A DNA stretch of 64,000 nt. It comes from Lobosporangium transversale (taxonomy: Eukaryota; Mortierellomycota; Mortierellomycetes; Mortierellales; Mortierellaceae). Position numbers and translations under genes: made by a program. Position 1 is the stretch's first letter; each line of letters begins with the position of its first letter. Below the pieces are notes generated by a model, which worked only from the letters and a program-made list of their open reading frames with translations, searched no databases and was not told the DNA's origin. Positions 23,594 through 37,257 of this stretch are shown piece after piece. Location of the stretch: NCBI RefSeq assembly GCF_002105155.1, contig NW_019029002.1:1-64000 (forward strand), given 5' to 3'.

Positions 23594-25141
23594 CTCAGTT
23601 CTCCCCTTGCTCACTCGTGTCTATACACTAGTATTATAAATATATATGTGTAGGAGTTTTTTTTTTTTTTTTTTTTTTTTTTCTTTTGTGCTCGATCAAA
23701 GTTCAGAATCGGCATCATGACGGAGGAGAAATGTGAGCGGTTTTTTAAAGAATTAGCAGAATTAGCACCAAGTATTTTTATCAAAAAAAAAAAAAAAAAA
23801 AAATCGTGTGAGATCATGAGTGGTGGAATAGGGGCTGATCGGCGACTGATCTGATCATTCTCTCCAAAGTCGAATGTTTATAAAAGTCGAATGTTTATAA
23901 AAGTGTAAATAGATAAACACATATAAATTTTGATCATACAGCACCTGTATATTTATATATACATGTCATGTCATGTATTTGCTGAAGAGAAGGTGGACAT
24001 GGGTCCATCTATAAACTAGGGAGGTCATGAGGCCAAGCGAAAGCGGAGAGAACCACGCTGCTGTCGGGACCATAAATTCTATCAGGAAAAAAACTTTATT
24101 TATTTAATAATGAAAAACACATCTGCGCACTCAAGAGCAGCGTGCACACAGTCATCTTGAATGTTTGAACTCTACTGTATTATATATTAATATAACGTTG
24201 ATCTTTTTTATACCCCCGTTATGACATAAAGAAGGCGCCGATTTAAAATATATTAGTCTATTGGATCAAGAGTTACTTTTTCTTTTCTTTTTTTTTTTTT
24301 GCATGCGTACATCACGACAGTGACAGAGGGGCGACCCTGGTATAAATCTCTGTCTAGATGCATACTGAAGCTCTGTAGCAAAAGCGTAGCTATTTAAAAC
24401 GAGTACGCTTGAAACCATTGTGCTAAACAACACAGACAAGTGGACGGCAAAGAGTTGGAAAAAAAAAAAAAGAAGGCGCAGGAAGAAGGATGCGGCGAGT
24501 TTAAAAAACTTTAAAATGAAGCGAGAGCTGGAACATGGAACAAAACGCGGCGTAGCCATTGTATGAACACCATCGATTCATATAAAAACATCCCAAAGCT
24601 GAATAATTGATGATCGGATCAACTGGAGCATAGATGATCAAAAAATTGACAATTGACTTTTTATGTGTAACTTCGGGATATTTTTTTTTTATTTTTTTTT
24701 TTATTTTTTTTTTTTCTTTCCTTGTGGGTCGCGTTCCATAGAGGTCAGTAATCCTTACGGAAAGAACGACGACGATCCACAACTTACTTAGTATAATAAA
24801 AAAAAAAAAAAAAAAAAAAAAAGTTTTTTTCTCACGCTCAAAATAATAAAATAAAAAAAAGCGTTTAGACAGAGTATGTTCTGGACGACTGAATATTTCA
24901 AAGGCTTTTTTTTTTCTTGCCGTAGCTTTGTCTTTACCTCGATGAGATTGTTTTTATTTTCATTCCACATTATTAGGTTAGGTTGGGCTTTATTGTTAGG
25001 TGTATATAAATAAGATGAACCAAGAAGTTTCTACTCATCAACATTATCGACGTTGTGCTGGTAATAGTAATGAGGGCTGCGCTACTTTTTTTTTTTTTTA
25101 TCTGTAAATATGTTTAGTCCGCTCGGACGACATGCCGAGAG

Positions 25142-25172
<31 letters not shown>

Positions 25173-26097
25173 CGCCTCATTGTTTATCAGTCCACCTTAT
25201 TTTTCCGTCTATCGATTTTAGTGTTTGCTTTGAATTGCCAAGACACTCCTTCAGGGTGCTCTTCCTCCCTCTCCCCTTCCCTTCCTTACGAAGGAACAAA
25301 TGAGTGGATAAAAATAAGGTTTTCAAAAGGCTATAGCTTATCTTTCATTGCTTTGTCTACGTTGCGTCTTTTTTATCCGCCTTGTACGAGTTATTTTATG
25401 CGCCCTGTTTGGCGGAAAGCTGCATGAAAGGTTGTTCCTTCACCAAATAGAAAATCAGAAAATAACAAACATCTGGAGTTCTGGATTTTCGTTAAACATG
25501 TCAATTTCCAAACAGGATGGATGAACGATTATTATTATTATTATTGTTATTTTTTTTTGTTATTATTTGATCCCTTTTATTCTTGGCTTTTGAGCAAGAG
25601 CATCCGTTTTATCCATGGAATGATTGGGTACCAATAATAATAAATCTTAATTCGAACGAAACTCCAGATTGATCAAACAGCCACAGTCGACTTTTTTTTT
25701 TTTTTTTTTTTTTTTTCTTTTCAAAATAATAATAGTAATAACAAGTAATGGTAATAGCCAGTAATAGTAAAATAGCGCCTTCATAAAGTGTAGATCGTAG
25801 TTTCTTTGCCAGTTTCTTTTCATATGAAAGACTCATCTTCCGGATAAAATCTAACTCACGACTAGAAATATTACGTTGTCGGTCCAGGCTAAGATCCAAA
25901 AAAAAAAAAAAAAAAAAAAAAAAGATCTTAATAACCTCATCCTTCAATGCATTACGCCGCTAATAAATAAGGAAATATAACTCCTTGTTCTCAAGGCCTG
26001 ACATCAAGACTTTATGAGGTGTCGATTATTGTTATTATAAATATATTTTTCTTTTTTTCTATAATAAAAAAAAAAAAAAAAAAAAAAAAAGAATAGA

Positions 26098-26144
26098 ATA
26101 ATAATAATAGTAATAGTAATAGTAATAATAATAATAATAATAAT
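26098..26144. repeat. (AAT/AGT)n microsatellite after an A tract
   Basis: ATAATAGTAATAGTAAT followed by AAT repeats, immediately after an A homopolymer near 26066-26090. Confidence 0.8.
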
Positions 26145-28458
26145 GTTATAGACTGTGCCCATCCAAGAATTCCTGGACGACTTTGAAGAGCAGTGTGCAG
26201 GACAAATTCATTCGAATTGGATTGCCAACAATCCTTCTATCCTTTTAGCCCTTGCATGTTTATTTATTTACTTTATGCTTTTGCAATAGTAAAAAAAGAA
26301 GGTCAAAATAGGAGGAACCAAAGCTGAGACATGGTTTTGGCGAAACAGAAATGACGAATCAAGTTATTCCATATTCCTACAGCAGTGTAAGAATAAAAGA
26401 TGATCAGATCCTGGTATACATGAACATACTATGACTTGGATCATGGACCAAATACAGGATGACACGAACTCTTTTTTTTTTTTTTTTTTTTTGGCTGTCA
26501 AAGATTTATAAATATGGGCTATATTTATATATTAATATATATGTGTATTTATATGTATAAAAAAAAAAGAAAAGAAAAGAAAAGACTCCAGATCCCTTGT
26601 TGCAAAGCATAGCATGGCATAGCATAGCATTACCTCCTCCATGATCCATAAATAAAAAAAAAAATAAAAAAAAAAAAAAAAGAAAAGAAAAAGTATATTT
26701 TTATTCGTGATATCTGTTACGAATGAGGATAAAAAAGATAAAAGTGGCATGTACGAGTGTATAATAATAATAAGCAATGTTTATTATTATTTCCTTCCCA
26801 AGCTATTGTCTTTTGACTATTATTAACACTCGTTCCTCTAGGAGAAAGGACAGCTTGCTCTTTTTTTTTTTTCTTTTTTTTTTAATTATTATTTCATGGT
26901 CGCATTTAATGCTTTAAATCAAATAAAAGGAAAATAAAACCCTCAGTAAGGACTCACGTCTGAAGGTCCTTTTTACTTTCAAAAGATTGCTTGCTGCTTG
27001 GTTCTAGCCTCGGGTGCCTTTTCGGTTATAATTACAAAAAAATAAAAATAAAAATTTGTTACTTTGTTCATCCATCTTTCTCCTTTCGTCGGAATAAAAT
27101 GTAATCAGGCAAATCCTGCCTGTAAGTGTATCCACAGGGGTTGGATGGGCGCACATTTCATCTACAATTAGGGAAATCAAATTGTTATAAATGAAGCATT
27201 AGAGATGACAGAAAGAGAGTTTTTTTTTTTTTTTTTTTTTTAATTTAGGTCCGTGGATGCGTATAGGGTTATTTGATATCGGAAAAGGGTAATGAAACAA
27301 TTACACTCTGGACATGGATCCCATCCCTTCTAGGCAGACATCCCCCCAAATATATTCGCCTGTCATATCAATGCCTTTTTTCTTCTTTTCTTTTTCTGAC
27401 CCCAAATTAGTGCCAAGCGAAGGGAAAGGAAAAAGAAAAAGTCCACACCCGCAATATCCTAAAATCCACACCATTTGTATATATATATACACCTGTTCTA
27501 TTTATCCTATTCATAAGTTGGAAGAAGATAGAAGACCCTTCCTATTCAATATACATATAAATATTTATATATATTTGTATATATATTTATATTTATTATT
27601 TTTTATTAATCTGTACTTGCTCCACACATCAAGGTATTAACAGAGGCTATTGAACATCGGGGGTGTATTTGTCTCATCCATAAAGTGTAGGAATATAGGA
27701 GTGTTATCCTCACCGCTGTGTGGATTTAAATCCATAACTTTATTTTTGCGAAAGCACATCTTGTCTATATAAAAACAAAAAAAAAATAAAAAGAAAGAGG
27801 AAAGATAGTTGACAATTGCATAAAGATACGCCACACAAACAACAGGAGCTGCGCGTCTCTACATTGGGCTACGCAATTTGATTTCCTTTTCGTTTTTCTT
27901 TTAATGAATAAAGAGAAAAGGCGAAAAAAAAAAAAAAAAAAAAAAAAACAAGCATTGGGAAGGTTCCTTTTGTTTTTAGTTGTAAAAAAAGGGCTTTGGA
28001 TAAACACAGTGCCGGAGTAACAGAGACAGGGCAAACAAACAGGAACATCCAGAAAGATAAAAAAAAATAAATAAAAAATGCTTAATTTTTTAAACTATTC
28101 GGAAGTAACAAATAACAAAGCGAGTGATTAACAGACTAACAGACTAAGTGAATGGAATAAAAAAAGCCTCAATTGATACCTGTCCCCTACTCTTTCATAT
28201 CCGTCGTTTGTCTTTGTATATGTATATTCATGTATACATGTATACTTTTTACTTTTACTTTTTCTTATTCTTATTTCCTGGTGCATTGCCTTTGCATTGC
28301 CTGTGTACATGTATTTTATACATATATTTGCAAGGTGGTGAGTGTGAAATAAAGACTATTTTAAATGCAGGCTCCACTACATCATGATATCATGTCGTCG
28401 TATTATTTTAATTACGCTACATAAATATTTATATCTGTCTGTTACTGTTACTGTAAAT

Positions 28459-28603
28459 CCTTATTCTTATTCTTATTCTTATTCTTATTTTTATTTATTC
28501 TTTATTTTTATTCTAATCCTTATTCTTGTTCTTATTCTTATCCTTATTCTCATTATTATTCTCATTATTATTCTCATTATTATTATTATTCTCATTATTA
28601 TTC
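28459..28603. repeat. (TTATTC)n / (TTATTCTCA)n compound microsatellite
   Basis: About 145 bp of TTATTC units grading into TTATTATTCTCA units, upstream of the WOPR gene. Confidence 0.85.
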
Positions 28604-28699
28604 CTGTTGTCCTTGAGCATTAGAATACAAATGAATCGAAAGAAATAAAATCCGACCCCCACGAGTCGAACAAGTATAAATACCAAAGCTCTTTTTAAG

Positions 28700-29130
28700 C
28701 AGTTTTTTATTTTATTATTTTTCCCCTTTTTTTTATTTTTTTATTTTTTTTATTTTCCTTTCCTTCCTTCTTCTCTTTCTTTTCTTTCTTCATCCACTTC
28801 TCTCAACTCAAACTCACATACACACTTTCTCTTTCTGTCTTTTTTGCTTACTTACTCTATCCATCCACACACACACAACAACAACAACAACAACAACAAC
28901 AACAGCAACAACCATACCCTACTTTTCTCTTTTCTTTCTCTCTCTCTCTCTCTCTTTCTCTTTCTCTTTCTTTTTCTTTTTCTTTTTTTACTTCTTTCTT
29001 TGTGTTCCTGGTCCTTGCTGCATTCCACTCCAAACTATTGATCATACTACAACCCCCTTACGCCTATTCTTTAACGATATCACAAACGAAAAAAAAAAAA
29101 AAAGAGACCCAAATAAGCTAAACTCCTACA
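28700..29130 (+). promoter_or_regulatory. pyrimidine-rich promoter/leader of the WOPR gene with (CAA)n and (CT)n
   Basis: A long pyrimidine-rich stretch precedes (CA)n/(CAA)n at about 28866-28912 and (CT)n at 28935-28960, then an A14GAGACCC tract before the ATG. Long CT-rich and CAA-rich leaders are common in fungal regulator genes. The same layout (CT-rich then CAA) is seen before the inositol-3-phosphate synthase ATG. Confidence 0.4.
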
Positions 29131-30728
29131 ATGGATCATAATTCTATGGAGACCTACTTTGGTCTCATTAGGACCCCACAAGATGCACTCATTATCTTTG
29201 AAGGCAAGTGGAAAAAAGTAACATGTAGAAATAAGCTTATTTTTTGTATGCTTGATCAATCGCACTGCCTATTTTGCATTGCATTCTTCCAAGCCCTTTC
29301 CTTCTTTCTTTCTTGAGGCGGTGCCTTGTTCTGGGAAGATTTTTTTTTTTTTTTTTTTTTCTTTCTTTGGGATGATGTGTGGCCACTCCTGTGGTACAGC
29401 TCTCATCGAAACATAATCTTAAAGTCTAGCCTCGCCCCTGCGCCACCTCTCTTTTGTCATCTTCACTTTATTCTCTCCTTATTTTATTTCTTATTTCCTT
29501 TCTATTCTTTTGGACACACCCGAACACATCCCTTTGGACTAACCTCGATCATGCAAATCCCAATCCACAATACACAGCCTGTCGCCTAGGTCGTCTCTCT
29601 CGTGTGCACCGCCGTCTGTCCGACATTGAGCGTCAGTGCGTCCGTTCAGGTTCCGTCTACTGCTTTGATGAGCGTGAAGCCGGCATGAGACGCTGGACCG
29701 ATGGCAAGAGCTGGAGCCCCAGCCGTGTCACCGGCAGCTTCTTGACCTATCGTGAGCTCGACGATTCACAGGGCAACCATACCGGCAAGAACGTCTATCG
29801 TGATAAAGGTCTACTCAAGCAATCATTCAGCATCACCACCGTTGATAATCAAAAGCTCCATCTCATCTCCTACTTTACCAATGATGATGTCCACAGTGAG
29901 CGTCTGCGCATCACACCCTCTACCGACCCACGCTTTGCCGACATCATGGTCCCAAAGGGTATCTATCCAGAGACCCCCTCCGTCACCTCCGCCACAGCAG
30001 AACCTACCCTTCCTACTGTCCAGCAGTCCAGTCCATCCCCGAATATGCCCTACCGCAACCGACAGCGTCCTCAACAAAGACCCAACCAGGAAGAAGAGGA
30101 CCCGTCATCATTGCGGGCTGATGCCAAGGCAGGACCTCATCATCATCGTCGTAGCGACTCTTCTTCATCCATGCATTCGTCCGGCCATCGTCGAACCAAC
30201 TCTGGCTCCCACAGCCTGAGGGAACATCGCTATTCCCCGATCCACCTTCCCGAGGGAAAGCATCTCGGCCTCCGTTCACGATCAAACAGTAATCTAGCCA
30301 TCCATTCTTCTTCAGTCCCAAGGAACGGCCTGCATGGACAGCAGCGATATAAATCCTCCAGCCCCGGTGCCAATTCCTTCCCTTCTCCCGGCCACTCACC
30401 CGTCGCTTCCTGGGCCTCTGACGATGAGCAACCTTTGACGACCGATGTTACCATGGCTGAGCCCAAGGATCATTTTACAGCCGAAAATGTTGCACCCATC
30501 ATGATCCCAGCCCTTCGTGAGTTGGCTCCTGTCCACCATCCATATGAGAACAACACCAAAGATCGCTCAAGTCTTCATGAGCAGGATTCTCTCTCAGTCC
30601 TGGCAAATTTAGCAACCCATACATTGCTTCTCCCTAAACTTGAGCCAAAGGAGATCTCACGCGAGAAAACTCGATGGGTCGAGGACGATCGTCAATTGCG
30701 CGCCCTGTCCTCAATGCTGCGCCTTTAA
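29131..30728 (+). CDS. WOPR-domain (Gti1/Pac2 family) transcription regulator
   Basis: Two exons: 29131-29203 and 29578-30728, giving 407 residues. WOPR proteins (Wor1, Ryp1, Sge1, Pac2) bind DNA and control morphology, dimorphism or conidiation in fungi. WOPRa is split by the intron: TYFGLIRTPQDALIIFE | ACRLGRLSRVHRRLS...SGSVYCFDEREAGMRRWTDG.SWSPSRV.GSFLTYREL. WOPRb follows (KGLLKQSFSITT..LHLISYFT). The rest is disordered, His/Ser/Arg-rich. The intron begins with GC (TTTGAAG|GCAAGT) and ends CACAG, 374 bp; no GT donor in the region restores the conserved FEACRLG join. The intron is long for this window and contains a T tract. Confidence 0.93.
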
Positions 30729-31395
30729 ATTTTGGTTTGTTCACTGAGGACTCTTTTATTTTTCAAGTGTTGATCATTTGTTCATATCTGGGAACTTGTC
30801 TATACACGTGCTACAGGTTTACTTTTTCCTTCACTTCCTTCACTTTCATCTATCGAACCTATTGTACCATAGAGCCTTCTTACATTTCGTAACATTGGAA
30901 TCATTGTATCCTATGTTTCTGTATCATACCTTTTCATACACTGCACCCTTTTTTTTTTTTTTTTTTTTTTTTTTTGTACTTTATTTATATTTATACATTT
31001 TTTTTTTTTTTTTTTTTTTTTTAAAATTCCTTTATTCACGACGCGTGCTCTTATTCAATAAAACACATTATCGGCGCGATTATTGATTATTGCATATTGA
31101 AAAATTACGATGATCTAAAAGTCTAAAAGAATGTTTCTACTTCTCGACCTATTATGCGTCCAAGCGAGCTTAAATGCTACATGGACAGGAGAGACATCAA
31201 TCAATTAATTTTTACTTTTTGAGAATCTCAACATCATCAACTTGCTCACCACACCAAATCCCCCTGTAAGGATGGAAAAATGGTCCAAAGCTGATTGGCA
31301 GGCAGCACATCTCTCTAGGCACACTCAGCAAACATTTGTAGGTAACTCAGCATGAGATTCGAATCATTCATGTTTCCTTTTGATCTCGTCACGTT

Positions 31396-31429
<34 letters not shown>

Positions 31430-31800
31430 CCCAGATTATTTAGACACAAAAAAATATTAAGCTACTTGAGAGGGGAGGGGAGACAACATTAACTGTTGAA
31501 GATCAAACCTACTCCGAAACAGCCAAAGGAGCTATTTTTTTTTTTTTTTTTTTTTTGAGGAAAACGGATCAGGATCAAATGCTTATTTTACATGTTCTTC
31601 TCGTTTTTCGTCAAGATACAAGGGAGAGAACAAGGGACTACTACCATGCTTCCTAAAGCCCTTTTCTTTTCTTTTTTTTTTTTTTTTTTTCCCATGCCCT
31701 GAGTATTCAACCACTCCATCCATCCCGACCGAGCCCTTACTATTGTCTGTATCTTCAATTGAGGTCTCTCTATTGTTTTATTCACAGATAGCCAGATAGC
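30729..31800. other. intergenic between convergent WOPR and glycosylase genes
   Basis: T tracts at about 30950-30975 and 31000-31022, an A tract near 31397-31427 ending in GACCC, and more T tracts near 31537 and 31672. The short frame at 31588-31785 is spurious. Nothing else seen. Confidence 0.45.
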
Positions 31801-31929
31801 CTACATGTTATTGGGATTCATGAAGCAATCGCGACTATGATGGACACCTTCTACTTCCATCCCGATAGCCTGGAGAAAGGCATACATGATTGTACTACCT
31901 ATTGGTTGATCACGGAAGTGATGTGAAAA

Positions 31930-31964
<35 letters not shown>

Positions 31965-33123
31965 AGCTTTTTATGATCTGCCCACTGAAGAGTGAAAAAA
32001 AAAAAAAAAAAAAAAAAACGATTATGGATGATAAACCTACCAACAAACTTGAAGCCTAGCTTCTTCAAGTCAGCGCTCAAGCGATCAGACTCTTCATTCT
32101 TGACGATAATATCCTTCTCCAGATGATGGCTCGTACTTTTGGCCCTTTCCTGACCTTTCGGTCTATATTTGTAGGCCTGCAAGAATTGCCAGAACCCATT
32201 TTCGTCCTCTGGCTGGGCCTGATCAGGATAAAGCTCTTGGAGCAATCTTTTGAATGCCCTGGCATTGACGATGGATGCTTCAACCTTGAGTTTGTTCTTA
32301 ATAATATCCGTCTTCAATAGACGCTCGTTCGATTCTGGTGAGGTGTAGGTGTCTGCAATCACATTATAGTCAAAGTTATCATAGGCTTTACGGTATGCCT
32401 CCCGTTTATGGAGCACAGTTGCCCAGGACAAGCCAGCTTGAGCGCCTATTTCAAAATAAACACATAACAGGAAGGGAAGAAAAAAAAAAAAAAAAAAAAA
32501 AAAAAACGGATATTAGGTATAATTTTCCACGCGTTCAACAAAAAGTTTTTTTTTTTTTTTTTTTTTTTTTTTGTTTTACCTTCAAGAATCAACATCTCAA
32601 AGAGGTAGCGGTTTGTACGATTGAAGCCGCCGGGAATGCACCATTCAGTGTCGTGATACTGTTGCAAAAGAGGGTATTTTGTGTTAGCTGCCCATGTACA
32701 TCGACTTTTGACATCGCTCTCAATGTCGAGTTCCTGTTGTTGTTTTCGCTCCTTTGTGATCCGGCGTTTCTTTAAGGGCACGATCAAGTCGTTCTTTTTT
32801 TCATCATCTGGTGAAGTGTCTGCGTCTACCCTGTTGTCCTTGACCTTGTCCTTGTTTTCCTTGCTCTGTTTATCTGCATCTGCCGTGGTTGTGTTTTTTG
32901 TAATCTTGACAGATGGTTTTACAGAAGTTGATAATGCTGTTGTACTCCTTTCCTTGAGCTTGTTTGGTGACGAGATAGGAGCATCAGTAGCAGGCACGAT
33001 AGCGGTTCCTTTTTTTTTTTTTTATATCAGAAAATGAATTAGTATGGATTAAGTAAAAAAAAAAAAGATTAGATATTCTTCTGGCAATTGACTCTTACGA
33101 GTTCGAGTAGAGCGGCGAGACAT
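31801..33123 (-). CDS. DNA-3-methyladenine glycosylase I (Tag family)
   Basis: Four exons: 33099-33123, 32580-33008, 32041-32445 and 31801-31898, giving 318 residues. The enzyme excises 3-methyladenine from DNA in base-excision repair. Key residues align with E. coli Tag: zinc-snap ligands Cys112 (RCTW), His127 (YHDTEW), His307 and Cys311 (VHHSRDC), the Glu151 equivalent of Glu38, and Trp159 in GAQAGLSW. The about 110-residue N-terminal extension is basic, Lys/Ser/Asp-rich and probably disordered; it includes a KKRRITKERK-like stretch that could act in nuclear import. Intron 1 has a TACTAAT branch-point consensus and a 14-nt A run just before its AG. Tag is a mainly bacterial family with scattered fungal members. 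Confidence 0.93.
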
Positions 33124-33874
33124 ATTCTCTAACACGTGCGTAAGGGGAATGAATTAGTGATAGAAGAAACAAAAAAAAAAAAAAAAGAAAGAGGTGAAAA
33201 AGTTTTTCGTATTTTCATTTATGACAGATTTGGTGGCGTGCTATGGAAAATGAATTGTTTTTGACAGAGTAGACTTCAACTGAATGATCCCTCAACGAAG
33301 ATTGAGGACTGTTTTTTTTTTTTTTTTTTTTTCAGTTCAATCTCATTGCTTTCTGTGTAAAGGTTTGTCAATAAAGAAAAAAAAAAAAAAAAAAAAAAAA
33401 GTAGAAAAGCAAAGTCGACTTAGTCATCTCATCCAGAATTGTCAACAAAAACATTGATTCTGCAATTGTCTATGCAATTGATAACGTTCAATTAGGTGGA
33501 GCTGGATTGGATTGTAAATGAACATGGTCCTGTGTGCTTCTGGTCCTAGATGTAAAACATTTAATTGTTTTTGCGAAGCAAAGCAAAGAAAAAAGAGAGA
33601 GCAAACACATGAAATCCGATCACGGTTCACTGGTGCCTGGATCGCACTCACAGAAGATTCCGTTCACTCTTTTCCAGCGCTTCGGCAAATCCTAACGCCG
33701 TCCCATGCGTACAGGCCATACTTGCACACGCATAGCTGTCGTATTGGTCTACTGCATGGTTACTGTAATAAAAACAGGTTATAGTTATAGTTATAGTTTT
33801 TTTTTTTTTTTTTTTTCTTGCTCGAGTAAATCATTTCCAATCCTGGGAAAGTATAGAGAATCCACTTGATGGAG

Positions 33875-33922
<48 letters not shown>

Positions 33923-34287
33923 TCCTGTCCTGGTCTTCAGAACTATCAAGACTATTTAGCAGGACAAATAATAATCATCATAAAAAACCAAGTTTACATT
34001 TAACTGGCTTTATTGAGTGAACATTTATTGTGTGTGTTTATCACTTTCTGGGAAATACAGGTCAAAGCATAAAGTCTTATCGAGAGCAACGGTCAACGTG
34101 CCAGATGTGTATTACGCACATGCGATGTGTAATGTGAACACAACGCTTTTTTTTTCCTCCCCTTCCGAAGGATAAACACAAACACGCGATGGAAAAAAAG
34201 GAGCAAATTTTTTTTTTTTTTTTTTATGCCTGCTCTCCCAATGCTGGACCTGGGCGTCCAAAATAAACAACGACGACTGTGCATCTC

Positions 34288-34321
<34 letters not shown>

Positions 34322-35465
34322 GGGCACTCCTTTAAATGAAATGTGTCACTTCCTCATGGGTCCCCTTTTCTTTGATGTGACGATCCATTACCATATTCGA
34401 TCAAAAGCTAACAGTCGATTTTTTAAAGAAAAGAGAAAGCCGAAGCAAGAACATCAAGCTGATAGATATCTTTGTAATCGTGTCGTTAACTACATTGGAA
34501 TCCGTATTACTTTTTGTTGTTGGTTATTGTTGTTGATGATGGTGATAGATGATTTGGATGTAAGATGTACGGAAAGGTATTTTTACTGAAAAACAAGAGG
34601 AGGTTGAAAATTAGGATACTCTAGCTCGGTATATACCTAAAATAAAGTAAAAAAAAAAAAAAAAAAGAGAGATTAGCTTGTTATTTTGCATGGAGACCTG
34701 CCTGTGCCTGAGTATCCAAGACCAGTAATGTGATGGTTGCTGTTGGCATAAAAGAAATCCCGCACCAGCAAAGAATCAAGAAGAACAAGAAAGAGGACTT
34801 TTTTCACCCCATCGTGCAAAAAAGATTTGCGAGGGTGCTTCCTATTGGCTGAGGATGGTGCTGATAAGATTCAAGCTCGTAACAAATGTTTTCTCTATTT
34901 TGGAACTGAAGGAAGGGACAATCTAATCGAGATGACAAAAAAAAAAAAAAAAAAAAAAAAAAGATGATGATGAGTTTGGCCCTGCTTGCGACTATAAAAA
35001 CTCATCTCTCTCCAACCCTTCCTTCCTTTTTCTTCTTTTTTCTTCTTTTTACTTTCTCCTTCTCAATCTCAACAACAACCACTGCAACATCAGCTTTTTC
35101 TTTTTTCTTTTTTTTTCTTTCCCCAGAAACCTTTCTACCCCCCAAGAACCTTATCACACACAAACCGTTGTTTGGCTACCATATTCTTTGGCAGCCAACC
35201 CCGAGTCTAGCAACCACGTTTTCCAACCAGCTTGCCAGTCTCCACAACCCCCACCGCGGAAGAAAGAGAACGAGTCCCAAGCCTAAAGCATCCAAGTAAC
35301 GAGACTCGCTCTGCCCCAGACGTTTCTTCCACGATTACCCACTAGTACCCCCCCCCCCCCCCCCCCCGCTCAAAACCAACTACTTCCAAGAATCCCCGTC
35401 CGAAAACCAAGAATACACCCAAGAACTATATATAAAAAAAATCCCCCAACAACAAGCTTCTAACC
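33124..35465. other. intergenic between divergent glycosylase and INO1 genes
   Basis: Contains many A and T tracts (near 33310, 33379, 33798, 33880, 34208, 34290, 34650, 34937). Frames at 33518-33784 and 34320-34589 have no recognisable motif. The right end is the INO1 promoter. Confidence 0.4.
34993..35367 (+). promoter_or_regulatory. INO1 promoter/leader: TATA box, CT-rich tract, C20 run
   Basis: TATAAAA at 34993-34999 is followed by a CT-rich stretch and CAACAACAACC. A run of 20 Cs occupies 35348-35367, about 100 bases before the ATG. No exact CATGTGAAAT inositol-response element was seen. Confidence 0.45.
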
Positions 35466-37242
35466 ATGCCTCCATTTGCCGCTGAACAAATCCCCACCGC
35501 CGCTGCCCCTTTGGCCTTCAAGGTCAACAGCAAGAATGTCCAGTACACCGATTCGCACATCCTTGCCGACTACGTCTATGAGAATGCCACCGTCTCCAAG
35601 GGCATCGATGGATCGTACTCCGTCAACCCCACCTCTGTCAAGTACACTTTCAAGACCGACCTCAAAGTTCCACGTGTAGGGTATGTCAATTCGATGGAAT
35701 GTGATCTGTCGGTCTTGTTCTGTTTATCAATTTCAGCCACAAAAGGAGGCACAGAAAAAAGAAAGCTCTGCATATTTTTTTTTTTTTTTTTTTTTTTTTT
35801 CCTTGAAAATATTTGGTGCCTGATCAATTTTTCTAACTTGAATGGAATGCTTCTGATCTGTGATATCTAATAGTCTCATGATGGTTGGATGGGGTGGAAA
35901 CAACGGATCGACCTTGACCGCCTCCATCATTGCTAACCGCAGAAAGACAACCTGGAATACCAAGGAGGGTCTCCAGGAGCCCAACTACTATGGCTCCGTC
36001 GTCCAGGCTTCGACCTTGAAGCTGGGTGTTGATGCCAAGGGCAATGATGTCTACATCCCTTTCTCCGACATCCTTCCCATGGTCCACCCCAATGATCTCG
36101 TCCTTGGCGGCTGGGACATCTCGTCCTTCAACCTCGCTGATGCCATGGCTCGCGCTCAAGTCCTCGATTACGATCTCCAACGTCAGCTTAAGGCTGAGAT
36201 GGCTACTCTCAAGCCTCTCCCTTCAGTCTACTACCCTGACTTCATTGCTGCCAATCAGTCTGACCGTGCCGACAATGTTATTCCCGGAACGAACAAGCAG
36301 GCTCATGTCGAGCAAATCCGCGCCGATATCCGCAACTTCAAGGCTGCCAATGACTTGGACAAGGTAGTCGTTATCTGGACTGCCAACACCGAGCGCTTCT
36401 CTTCCCTTTTAGATGGCGTCAACGACACTGCCGACAACTTGCTCAAGTCCGTCAAGGAGTCGCATGAGGAAGTTTCACCTTCGACCGTTTTCGCTATTGC
36501 CTCGATTCTGGAGAACACTCCTTTCATCAACGGTTCGCCCCAAAACACCTTTGTTCCTGGATGCATCGAGCTTGCTGAGCGTCATAACGTTTACATTGGT
36601 GGTGATGACTTCAAGTCTGGCCAGACTAAGGTCAAGTCTGTCCTTGTTGACTTTTTGGTCAATGCCGGTATCAAGCCCATTGCTATCTCGTCCTACAACC
36701 ATCTTGGTAACAACGACGGTAAGAACTTGTCTGCACCTCAGCAGTTCCGTTCAAAGGAGATCTCAAAGTCGAACGTTGTTGACGACATGGTCGCTGCCAA
36801 CCACCTCTTGTACAAGGAGGGTGAGCATCCCGATCACTTGGTAGTCATCAAGTACATCCCAGCTGTGAAGGATTCGAAGCGTGCATTGGATGAGTATGTC
36901 TCTGAGATTTTCATGGGAGGTCGCAACACCATCTCGTTGTACAACACCTGTGAGGACTCACTCTTGGCCTCGCCTCTCATCTTGGACTTGGTCATCTTGA
37001 CTGAGCTCATGACCCGTATTGAGTACAAGACTGAGGAGATGACCAAGTTTGCTCCTTTCAACTCGGTCCTTTCGATCCTTTCCTACATGCTCAAGGCGCC
37101 CATGGTTCCCCACGGTACCCAAGTTGTTAACGCTCTTTCGAAGCAGCGCTATGCTATGGAGAACATCTTCCGTGCCTGCGTTGGTCTCGCTCCCCAGAAC
37201 GACATGCTTTTGGAGGCCAAGACCCAGGCCAATCGCCACTAG
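35466..37242 (+). CDS. INO1: inositol-3-phosphate synthase
   Basis: Two exons: 35466-35680 and 35874-37242, giving 527 residues, close to yeast Ino1 (533). The NAD-dependent cytosolic enzyme turns glucose 6-phosphate into 1D-myo-inositol 3-phosphate, the first step of inositol and phosphatidylinositol synthesis. The Rossmann loop [10 protein letters not shown] lies at residues 76-85. Active-site blocks [47 protein letters not shown] and NTCEDSLLA are intact. The intron (193 bp) carries a T tract and splits Gly72 in phase 2. Codon choice is C-ending and visibly more biased than in neighbours, consistent with high expression. Confidence 0.97.
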
Positions 37243-37251
37243 GCAGTTTCC

Positions 37252-37257
37252 AATAAA
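37252..37257 (+). terminator. candidate polyadenylation signal of INO1
   Basis: AATAAA ten bases after the stop, repeated as AATAAAATAAAATAAA. Confidence 0.4.

Larger units (their letters stand above)
22940..28800. other. 5.9 kb without recognisable genes
   Basis: Very AT-rich DNA packed with homopolymers (for example near 23101, 23659, 24798, 25141, 25692, 26066, 27221, 27924) and microsatellites. Open frames are short, interrupted by poly-Lys/poly-Phe, and show no domains. No tRNA, rRNA or snRNA signature was found. Simple repeats are listed separately. Confidence 0.5.
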
